From positions 1 through 9,345 of the forward strand of contig SKGZ01000161.1 in assembly GCA_007117175.1 (NCBI GenBank): a DNA stretch of 9,345 nt, given 5' to 3'. The stretch is from Bacteriovoracales bacterium (GTDB taxonomy: Bacteria > Bdellovibrionota > Bacteriovoracia > Bacteriovoracales > Bacteriovoracaceae). The stretch's first letter is position 1, and the number at the start of each line of letters is the position of its first letter. Below are positions 1 to 5,441 of this stretch, piece by piece. Made by a program: the position numbers and the translations under genes. A model generated the notes under the pieces. It searched no databases and was not told the DNA's origin. It saw only the letters and a list, made by a program, of their open reading frames with translations.

Positions 1-2
1 AA

Positions 3-95
3 TATCGAGTCATGGGACATTGCTATGAACAACAAGCTCCTAAGCAAATTGAAGTTGCATTGCCAGGGTTTGCCACTCGCAGTGTTAATCTCTAA
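3..95 (+). CDS. C-terminal fragment of an unidentified protein (5' end outside window)
   Basis: Frame 3 is open from the window edge and ends at a TAA at 93-95, giving a 30-residue tail that finishes in ATRSVNL. Of the three + frames at this edge it has the most protein-like composition (mixed charged, aromatic and small residues). It ends 15 bases before the next gene, matching the tight packing of the rest of the operon. Frame 1 is also open, to a TGA at 112-114, but its translation is less convincing and would run into the next gene. I do not recognise the family and the fragment is too short to assign one. Confidence 0.6.
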   Translation, partial: YRVMGHCYEQQAPKQIEVALPGFATRSVNL

Positions 96-110
96 AAATA
101 ATGAAAAAAA

Positions 111-479
111 ATGATGAAGTTTATTATTTTATTCTTTTTTCTTTTGTCGGCCACAGCAGAAGAAGTTCGTTATTTTAATCGAATTTTTGGTCATGTTCAT
201 CTTTCTCCCCACGCTACATCATCAAGCCTAACTACAATTTCATGTGGATTTCCTCTACGTATCAAGCAAGAACAAAAAACGAAGCACAAAAATTGGATTC
301 GTGTGATAGCAGGCGATGAGAGTGGATATATTTTTCATGAGTATTTGTCGGATCAAAAGCCTGATTGCTTTCAGGCAAAGTATCCACACTTTTACAATGC
401 ATTAAATCTAGACTTAAGTGATCTTTACTATTGGGGACGGTTATTGGATCAAGTGATAACAGTTGAGGTCCAGCCGTGA
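111..479 (+). CDS. Exported bacterial SH3-like domain protein
   Basis: This encodes 122 residues. Residues 1-16 form a hydrophobic signal peptide with a likely signal peptidase I site after A-T-A (about residue 16), so the mature protein should be periplasmic. Residues about 27-82 resemble a bacterial SH3 (SH3_3-type) domain: an early 'HLSP' stretch, a central 'CGFPLRI' strand, then W62-I-R-V and a Gly-Tyr turn (GYIFHEYLS), as in the usual WxxV...GWVxxxYL pattern. Such domains commonly bind peptidoglycan or peptides. Cys45 and Cys86 could form a disulfide after export. The C-terminal 35 residues, including YYWGRLLDQ, are an extra segment I cannot assign. ATG codons at 111 and 114 are both possible starts, with only an A-rich leader and no clear Shine-Dalgarno site. 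The stop overlaps the next start, so it is probably cotranslated with the M48-like and tol genes. The domain call is by pattern; the role is inferred. Confidence 0.75.
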   Translation: MMKFIILFFFLLSATAEEVRYFNRIFGHVHLSPHATSSSLTTISCGFPLRIKQEQKTKHKNWIRVIAGDESGYIFHEYLSDQKPDCFQAKYPHFYNALNLDLSDLYYWGRLLDQVITVEVQP

Positions 480-1348
480 AGTATGTCTTTTTACTCTTTT
501 GTTTTTTTACTTTTGCCGATGAAAGCCAAACACAAGTTGAGAGCGAGCTGGAAGGTGTTAATTTTGGGGCGCTAGAAGAGATCCTTGAAAAAGACAAGCT
601 TTCAACCCATGTCAAAAAAAAGTTAAAAGCTGTTAAAAAAGTACAGGAGCTTAGAGAAAAAGAGATGGAGGAAAAAAAATATTATCCTTCCTCGCAAGAC
701 TTCTTACCATTCTTAACTCAAATGTGGTTAGTTAAAAATGCTGCTATTTTAAAATGGGATTTTGAAAAGCCTGAGTATGGTATCGCTCAACATCTTTCGG
801 AAGTATTAAGAAAAGTTGGATTAATAAAAAGACAATACAAGATACTTATTATTAACACCGATCTTTTACCAAGCTTTGCTTTGCCTACTGAGAAAGGTAG
901 CGGTTATTTACTACTGAGTTTACCTTTTATGAAAACATTAGACTTAAGTAAAAATGAAATTTCACTTCTGTTGCTACAAGATATTCTAAGAATGGATGGG
1001 GCTTATCTTGAAAAAACATTAAAAGAGACTGGCCTTTTTGAGAAAGTAGGTAAGAAAATGACAGAGGACGAGCCAAATGTTTCTTTTGTGAGTGATCTGC
1101 TCGCGCATTACTCAAAAAATGTTTTTGAAGTGGGGGTTAATTTTCAACAGCAGTTTGAAGTCACCAAGCAAATGGATAATTTGCTAAAAGGGCATGAAAA
1201 TTTAAGAAAGTCGTACTTGAGCTTGTTGAATAAAATTTCAGAGATGGACACACAGTCAGATCTTTTTAAAAATTATAATAAGCTCTTTCCAACTGCAAAA
1301 ATGCAATTAGAGTGGTTACAACCATCTCGCTCCAAGAGCTTTCCTTAA
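476..1348 (+). CDS. Exported M48 metallopeptidase-like protein lacking zinc ligands (putative pseudoprotease)
   Basis: This encodes 290 residues from a GTG start in a GTGA overlap with the previous stop, with GAGG at 465-468 seven bases upstream. Residues 1-14 look like a signal peptide. Residues 35-70 are a charged, probably helical segment. From about residue 100 the layout follows family M48 (BepA/Oma1/HtpX type). 'SFALP' (133-137) matches the N-A-F-A-L-P strand, and 'GYLLLSLPFMKTL' (143-155) matches the strand before the active helix. Where HExxH should be there is Q168-D-I-L-R172. Where the third ligand Glu should be, four residues before the conserved Asp, there is Thr230 (T-K-Q-M-D234). 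'FPTAKMQLEWL' (271-281) resembles the HPPTxxRIxxL ending of M48 proteins. All three metal ligands would be absent, so a binding or chaperone-like role is more likely than proteolysis. The family link is my alignment by eye and could be wrong; exported protein of unknown function is the fallback. Confidence 0.8.
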   Translation: MKYVFLLFCFFTFADESQTQVESELEGVNFGALEEILEKDKLSTHVKKKLKAVKKVQELREKEMEEKKYYPSSQDFLPFLTQMWLVKNAAILKWDFEKPEYGIAQHLSEVLRKVGLIKRQYKILIINTDLLPSFALPTEKGSGYLLLSLPFMKTLDLSKNEISLLLLQDILRMDGAYLEKTLKETGLFEKVGKKMTEDEPNVSFVSDLLAHYSKNVFEVGVNFQQQFEVTKQMDNLLKGHENLRKSYLSLLNKISEMDTQSDLFKNYNKLFPTAKMQLEWLQPSRSKSFP

Positions 1349-2133
1349 TGTTAAAGATATCGTTAATATTTTCTTTGTTTTATCTTGCGAGCTTTCTAAT
1401 CTATTTGAGTGCAACATCCTTGGTGGCCTTTTTTCATTTTCTACTGGATCATGACTATTCCACCTTGCAGGCCTGGCTTTACGGTAAAAAATTAATTATT
1501 ATTTCACTTTCAAAGTTATCTTGTTATTTTCTTATGACTTCTTGGCTAAAAATCAACAATGCTTATCGCTTTAATTTCTTATCAGAGCTCAGTTTCAACT
1601 ATTCATTATTAGCTCCATTATTTCTTTTTTCCTTTCTTGTGATCAGCTCTAGTTTCTTCTTTGGAGTTCAGTTAAATAAGACAGATCTAATTTTTTGGGG
1701 TGATTTTGTTTTGATTTATCTGTTCACTATTCTCTATTTTTTATTAGACTTTCATTTATGGAAACATCTTTTGCAATCTCAATTGCAGAAAAATTTGACC
1801 TCTTTGGTCTTTTTTTCATTGCTATTGGTGGCGCTTAATTCCTTTTTTGTCTATCAATGGGTTGGAAAAACCTTGATCCTGTACTTTTTTTATTTCCATT
1901 TATTATTGAGTACTTATAGAGACAGGGCACTTTTATCAGGTTATTTGCTAATTATTATTTCGTCCTTAGTCTTTACCATTCTCTATCCCATGAATTTATT
2001 TTATGGCAGGGACAATTGTTTACTAGTTTTGATCCCAGCAGCTTATCACTTTATACTAGGTGTATTGTTAACAATTATAAGTGGTTTATTTGTCTATCAA
2101 GTAAAAAGGGTAAGAATATGGAGAGCAATTTAG
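1348..2133 (+). CDS. Polytopic inner-membrane protein of unknown function, upstream of tolQ
   Basis: I chose the ATG at 1348, which shares one base with the preceding TAA (TAATG) and has AAGAG at 1334-1338. A GTG at 1312 in the same frame would only add a polar 12-residue leader. The product is 261 residues, extremely rich in Leu, Phe, Ile, Ser and Tyr. Hydrophobic segments lie at about 4-30, 48-67, 86-107, 114-133, 151-170, 174-188, 197-215 and 225-250, so seven or eight membrane spans. The last is followed by a basic tail (KRVRIWR), which suggests a cytoplasmic C-terminus. I recognise no catalytic motif or transporter signature. It overlaps the tolQ start by 16 bases, so it is almost certainly cotranscribed with the Tol genes and may serve the same envelope complex; that role is inference only. 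Confidence 0.85.
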   Translation: MLKISLIFSLFYLASFLIYLSATSLVAFFHFLLDHDYSTLQAWLYGKKLIIISLSKLSCYFLMTSWLKINNAYRFNFLSELSFNYSLLAPLFLFSFLVISSSFFFGVQLNKTDLIFWGDFVLIYLFTILYFLLDFHLWKHLLQSQLQKNLTSLVFFSLLLVALNSFFVYQWVGKTLILYFFYFHLLLSTYRDRALLSGYLLIIISSLVFTILYPMNLFYGRDNCLLVLIPAAYHFILGVLLTIISGLFVYQVKRVRIWRAI

Positions 2134-2810
2134 ATTTAGTCCACATCATACTTAACTCAAGTTGGGTTGTTCAGAGTATTTTAATTTTACTTCTCGTACT
2201 TTCTTTGACTTCTTGGGCCATTGTTTTTTACTACTTGAGCTTTTATAAAAAAGTCTTTAGTGATGAAAAGGAGTATCAAGAGTTTTATGCCTCATCAATG
2301 GAGTCTGCCACCAATGAGTCTCTTAAATTTTTTGTTGAGAACTGTAAGCGTTTTCCTCGCGCTAGTTCGGCGCTTTTAGCAATGCATATTTTTCAAGATT
2401 TGAAAAAAAGTGCTAATTATGAATTGAAAAAAGAGCTCTTAGAAAAAATGGATTTTGTGAATTATCTTAATAGGGTTATTTCTCAGTTTAATTTAAACTA
2501 TTTATCTGAAATTGATCGTCATCGAAATATTTTGGCCAATATCTCAACGACAGCTCCTTTTATAGGACTACTTGGGACGGTACTTGGTATTGTTGGGGCT
2601 TTTTCAGGGATGTCAACCGGAGCAGGATCGATTGAAAGTATAGCCCCTGGGATAGCTGAGGCCCTCGTTGCCACTGCAGTTGGTCTTGCCGCAGCTATTC
2701 CTGCCAGTTGGTTTTTTAATTATTTTGCTGCGAAGCTAAAGAGAGTCAAAGTTAATCTAGAGAATCATGGAAATGAATTCTTTAATCTCATTAATAGGAT
2801 GAATCATTAG
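2118..2810 (+). CDS. tolQ: TolQ, proton-channel subunit of the Tol motor
   Basis: The protein has 230 residues, the same length as Escherichia coli TolQ. TolQ belongs to the MotA/TolQ/ExbB family and forms the inner-membrane stator that, with TolR, uses the proton gradient to drive TolA during cell constriction. Membrane helices lie at about 17-38, 135-162 and 172-200. The hallmark segments are present: TTAPFIGLLGTVLGIVGAF (144-162) and IAPGIAEALVATAVGLAAAIPA (175-196). They include Thr154 and Thr186, at the positions of the pore threonines of the family. The cytoplasmic loop (about 40-135) is typical. The ATG at 2118 is preferred because AAGGG (2106-2110) lies 7 bases upstream and the N-terminus then matches the family. 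The frame is open further upstream (TTG at 2016), but that would read through the upstream membrane-protein gene. The tolR start abuts the stop. Confidence 0.97.
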   Translation: MESNLDLVHIILNSSWVVQSILILLLVLSLTSWAIVFYYLSFYKKVFSDEKEYQEFYASSMESATNESLKFFVENCKRFPRASSALLAMHIFQDLKKSANYELKKELLEKMDFVNYLNRVISQFNLNYLSEIDRHRNILANISTTAPFIGLLGTVLGIVGAFSGMSTGAGSIESIAPGIAEALVATAVGLAAAIPASWFFNYFAAKLKRVKVNLENHGNEFFNLINRMNH

Positions 2811-3224
2811 ATGGCCTTTAAAAATGATAGTGAGAATGATGAGTTAATCTCAGAAATCAACGTGACGCCAATGGTTGATGTCATGTTAGTTTTATTGGTT
2901 ATTTTTATGATCAGTGCGCCCCTACTTTTTAGTGGTGTCAATCTCAATCTACCAAAGACAAAATCAGTCGAGCCTTTTAAGTTAAAGAAAGATCAGATCG
3001 TTGTTTCCATGGATGCCAAGGGGGTTCTATTTATCAATGAACAGCAGAGCAACTACAATGATTTACCTGATCAGCTGTCGCAATTAATGGATGAAGAGTG
3101 GAGTAATGTGGTTTATGTAAGAGCTGATAAAGTGATTGAGTATGGCAAAGTCGCTTATTTAGTGAGCTTTTTAAAACAAAGTGGGGTAGGTCATCTTTCC
3201 TTGGTAACGGAGATAGAACCTTGA
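2811..3224 (+). CDS. tolR: TolR, Tol motor subunit
   Basis: The protein has 137 residues, close to the roughly 140 usual for TolR. It is an ExbD/TolR-family protein with a short cytoplasmic N-terminus, one membrane helix (about 20-41) and a periplasmic domain. The signature INVTPMVDVMLVLLVIFM (16-33) is intact and contains Asp23, the membrane carboxylate that takes part in proton transfer. The periplasmic part follows the family pattern: 'VNLNLPKTKS', an 'IVVSMDAKGVLFINEQ' strand pair, and 'VVYVRADKVIEYGKVAYLV', which resembles the V-x-I-x-A-D segment of ExbD/TolR. The ATG directly follows the tolQ TAG, with AGGA at 2796-2799 as ribosome site. Its TGA overlaps the TTG start of the next gene. 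No anomalies are visible. Confidence 0.96.
   Translation: MAFKNDSENDELISEINVTPMVDVMLVLLVIFMISAPLLFSGVNLNLPKTKSVEPFKLKKDQIVVSMDAKGVLFINEQQSNYNDLPDQLSQLMDEEWSNVVYVRADKVIEYGKVAYLVSFLKQSGVGHLSLVTEIEP
3209..3212 (+). promoter_or_regulatory. Ribosome binding site supporting a TTG start for the tolA-like gene
   Basis: GGAG lies eight bases before the TTG at 3221, inside the end of tolR. This favours the TTG that overlaps the tolR stop (TTGA) over the ATG at 3245, which has only a weak GGAA in front of it. Confidence 0.55.
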
Positions 3225-3964
3225 CTGTCACTTGGAACAGCTCAATGCCTTCATTGGGCAAGTTCTACTTGTTAGCGATCACATTTCATTTATTGACTGT
3301 GTTATTTTTTTTTCTTGCCGGAGTGGTGCAATTTCCATGGGATTCAAACTTAGAGCCAAAGATTTTACAAGCATCAGTTAGAGTTAATGTCGTTGCCATG
3401 CCCACTTTAACACCAGAGGAGTTGAAAGAAATTAAGATGCCTGCCACAGACCAACCAACGGAAATGGTTGAAAAAAAAGCTAAAAAATCTAATTTTGACG
3501 ATATGTTAAAAAGCTTTAGTGATCAAGATGTAGAATCAATTAAGTTGGAGAAGAAAAAGCCAAAGCAAAAAAAGCAAACGGGGCAAAAGCAAATTGATCC
3601 AAAACTACAGCGATTGATTCTAGCGGGTAATAAGTTATCCCAAGGTCGAGAAAGTTATGGTGATCAAAGAGAGATCGATTATGATGAACTTGATTTATAT
3701 TCAGTAGAGGTAAGAGATCAGATCCATCCCTATTGGCAACTACCAAGTCATCTTTTAAACGAAGACTTACAATGTGTTGTGCAAGTTTTTATTGATGCAC
3801 AAGGGAATTTAAAAGGTTATAAAATACATAAGAGTAGCGGGAAGAATGAATTTGATGAGAGGGCATTAGCAGCTATAGAGCAGGCGGCTCCTTTTAGTCC
3901 TCCTAAAAATGAAATCCTTTCAGCTCTCAAAAATGGAAACTTATTATTAGTTTTTCCTTTCTAG
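3221..3964 (+). CDS. tolA: TolA/TonB-family energy-transducing protein
   Basis: The protein has 247 residues from TTG 3221, or 239 from ATG 3245. TolA links the TolQR motor to periplasmic and outer-membrane partners. One N-terminal membrane helix spans about 14-36 and contains His23, at the place of the conserved His of the SxxxH motif in TolA/TonB helices; the Ser is Ala19 here. Residues about 60-155 are a charged Lys/Glu/Gln linker with a Lys-rich patch (109-119). The C-terminal domain (about 158-247) fits TonB_C/TolA: 'VRDQIHPYWQLP', a VxVxIDxxGNL strand turn at 187-197, 'KSSGKNEFDERALAAIEQAAPF' with the SSG...FD...A...A.PF pattern, and 'LLLVFPF' at the end. It is much shorter than E. coli TolA (421 residues) because the helical spacer is nearly absent, so by domain alone it could be called TonB. 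Its place between tolR and tolB favours TolA. Confidence 0.88.
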   Translation: MTVTWNSSMPSLGKFYLLAITFHLLTVLFFFLAGVVQFPWDSNLEPKILQASVRVNVVAMPTLTPEELKEIKMPATDQPTEMVEKKAKKSNFDDMLKSFSDQDVESIKLEKKKPKQKKQTGQKQIDPKLQRLILAGNKLSQGRESYGDQREIDYDELDLYSVEVRDQIHPYWQLPSHLLNEDLQCVVQVFIDAQGNLKGYKIHKSSGKNEFDERALAAIEQAAPFSPPKNEILSALKNGNLLLVFPF

Positions 3965-3973
3965 GAGGGGGCA

Positions 3974-5296
3974 ATGAAATTATTATTCTTAATTCCTTGT
4001 TTGATTTTATGTCAAGTGAGCTATGGCAAACAATATAAAATGATAGAGGTTGGAACGGCCAATAGATTATTAGAGGGGATTTCTATTGAAACTGTTCAGT
4101 GCCAGCAAAAGGCCTTGCAGGGCAATAATCATAATATAGCGAATATCATTGCTAACGATTTTTCATTCTATGTTCATCTTTTTAATGTCTTGGCGAAGAA
4201 TGATCAAGAGGTTCAAGCTCAACCCGATCAAAGTTACATGCAAAAACTACTCAAACAAAGAGTCTATTACATTATTACTGTCAATTGTGACGATAAAAAA
4301 CTAGGTGAGTCAATAGTTAGTTTATTTAGTACCAAAGAACAAAAGAAATTAGTTCAGTTGAATGTTGCAATGGAAGGCCCTAATTTTAGAAAGTTAGTTC
4401 ATCAAGTGAGTGATAACTTCTACCGACGAATAACTGGTCGCGAAAGTTTTTTTTCATCACGTATTGTTTTTGTGAGTGATCAGGATTCAACTTCTGAAAA
4501 AACAATTAAGGAACTCTATATTATGGACTTTGATGGCTATAATATAGAGAAGCTTACTTCTCATCGAGGAATTGTTCTCTCCCCCGCGGTTTCAGCAGAC
4601 AATCGCAAGGTGCTTTATAGTCTAATTCCAGAAAGTAAAATTGGTATTAAGAATATTAACCTCTATGAAGTTGATATAGCCACAAAGCAAACTGTAGAGA
4701 TTTCATCTCGCAAAGGCATTAATTCTGGAGCAATTTATGCAGGAGATGGGAAAGGTATTTATTTAACCTTAAGTGAGAAGGGAAATGCCAATATTTACTA
4801 TATGGATATAAAAACTAAACAACTTCGAGCAGTGACCAATCACTATTCAGCAGATGTGGACCCTTCCTTGTCTTTAAACAAAAACTTATTAACATTCTTA
4901 TCGGGAAGATCTGGTAAGGCCAATGTCTACACTCTTGATCCCAGGGGAACGGAAAAAAGTGTAAAGCGCATTAGTTATGTCGGAAAGTTTAACGCCACTC
5001 CACGATTCTCCAGAGATGGCTCTGAAATCGTTTTTGTCTCCTGGTTAGAAAATAGCTTTGATCTCTTTAGGATTAATGCTGATGGTCAGTCTTTAGTGCG
5101 TTTAACTAAAGATTTTGGCTCTAACGAAGAACCCACTTTTTCCCCTGATGGTGACTTTATCGCGTTTACATCGCAAAAACCCTTAGGGGCAAATAAGGTT
5201 GACCAGAATGTCTATTTAATGAACAGGGAAGGAAAAATTCTGGGAGCACTGACTAAAAGTGCCAAGCGCTGCTTTAGTCCAAGGTTCACTAACTAG
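3974..5296 (+). CDS. tolB: TolB, periplasmic beta-propeller of the Tol-Pal system
   Basis: The protein has 440 residues, close to the 430 of E. coli TolB. A signal peptide (1-18, cleavage likely after V-S-Y-G) sends it to the periplasm, where TolB interacts with Pal and TolA. Residues 20-155 match the alpha/beta N-terminal domain. The stretch around 153-210 is characteristic: 'ITGRESFFSSRIVFVSD', then 'ELYIMDFDGYNIEKLTSHRG' with the DGYN turn, then 'LSPAVSADN'. A propeller of PD40-type repeats follows, seen as 'SADNRKVLYS', 'SGRSGKANVYTLD', 'FSRDGSEIVFVSW', 'FSPDGDFIAFTS' and 'NVYLMNREG'. A strong ribosome site, AGGAGGGGG (3963-3971), immediately follows the previous stop, the best in the operon. 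That may give a higher yield of TolB than of the motor proteins. No pal gene follows; the next gene is unrelated and has its own promoter. Confidence 0.95.
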   Translation: MKLLFLIPCLILCQVSYGKQYKMIEVGTANRLLEGISIETVQCQQKALQGNNHNIANIIANDFSFYVHLFNVLAKNDQEVQAQPDQSYMQKLLKQRVYYIITVNCDDKKLGESIVSLFSTKEQKKLVQLNVAMEGPNFRKLVHQVSDNFYRRITGRESFFSSRIVFVSDQDSTSEKTIKELYIMDFDGYNIEKLTSHRGIVLSPAVSADNRKVLYSLIPESKIGIKNINLYEVDIATKQTVEISSRKGINSGAIYAGDGKGIYLTLSEKGNANIYYMDIKTKQLRAVTNHYSADVDPSLSLNKNLLTFLSGRSGKANVYTLDPRGTEKSVKRISYVGKFNATPRFSRDGSEIVFVSWLENSFDLFRINADGQSLVRLTKDFGSNEEPTFSPDGDFIAFTSQKPLGANKVDQNVYLMNREGKILGALTKSAKRCFSPRFTN

Positions 5297-5347
5297 TTAA
5301 AATAATTGAAATCATGTAAAATATTCAAATTCTTGACAATAAAAATC

Positions 5348-5375
5348 TTGTATTTTTTTCGCACAATGTTATAAT
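5348..5375 (+). promoter_or_regulatory. Extended -10 sigma-70-type promoter for the GAF-AAA+ regulator gene
   Basis: TGTTATAAT at 5367-5375 is a perfect extended -10 element (TG-N-TATAAT). A poor -35, TTGTAT, lies at 5348-5353 with a 16-base spacer. A consensus TTGACA at 5333-5338 is 31 bases from the -10, too far to pair with it. Transcription would start near 5382, about 60 bases before the regulator start. This marks a break between tolB and the next unit. It is predicted from sequence only. Confidence 0.5.
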
Positions 5376-5430
5376 TGAATTGTTGTTGCATAGCGCAAAA
5401 TTTAAACAATGTCTCTTAAGAAAAATGTCA

Positions 5431-5435
5431 AGGAG
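5431..5435 (+). promoter_or_regulatory. Ribosome binding site that sets the regulator start
   Basis: AGGAG (within AAGGAG) lies six bases upstream of the ATG at 5442. The alternative in-frame ATG at 5409 has no purine-rich site before it, so translation should begin at 5442. Confidence 0.7.
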
Positions 5436-5441
5436 TTAAAC

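Noticed and set aside
70..98. Possible promoter TTGCCA - 17 bases - TAAAAA inside the end of the first gene
   Set aside because: The -10 is poor (4 of 6), transcription would begin almost at the start codon of the SH3-like gene, and the gene spacing suggests read-through from upstream.
262..615. 117-codon open frame on the - strand
   Set aside because: It runs antisense to two convincing genes, its product has no recognisable motif, and its composition looks like reverse-complement reading of AT-rich coding DNA.
2016..2117. N-terminal extension of tolQ from a TTG at 2016
   Set aside because: It would overlap the membrane-protein gene by over 100 bases and add 34 residues not typical of TolQ. 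The ATG at 2118 has a ribosome site and gives the normal family length.
5333..5338. Consensus TTGACA as the -35 box of the regulator promoter
   Set aside because: It is 31 bases from the TATAAT, and no -10-like sequence occurs 16-18 bases downstream of it.
5335..5358. Possible intrinsic terminator after tolB (AAAAAT / ATTTTT hairpin with following T run, or ACAA / TTGT)
   Set aside because: The stems are all A/T or only four base pairs long, too weak for a convincing terminator. The stretch also overlaps the promoter region.
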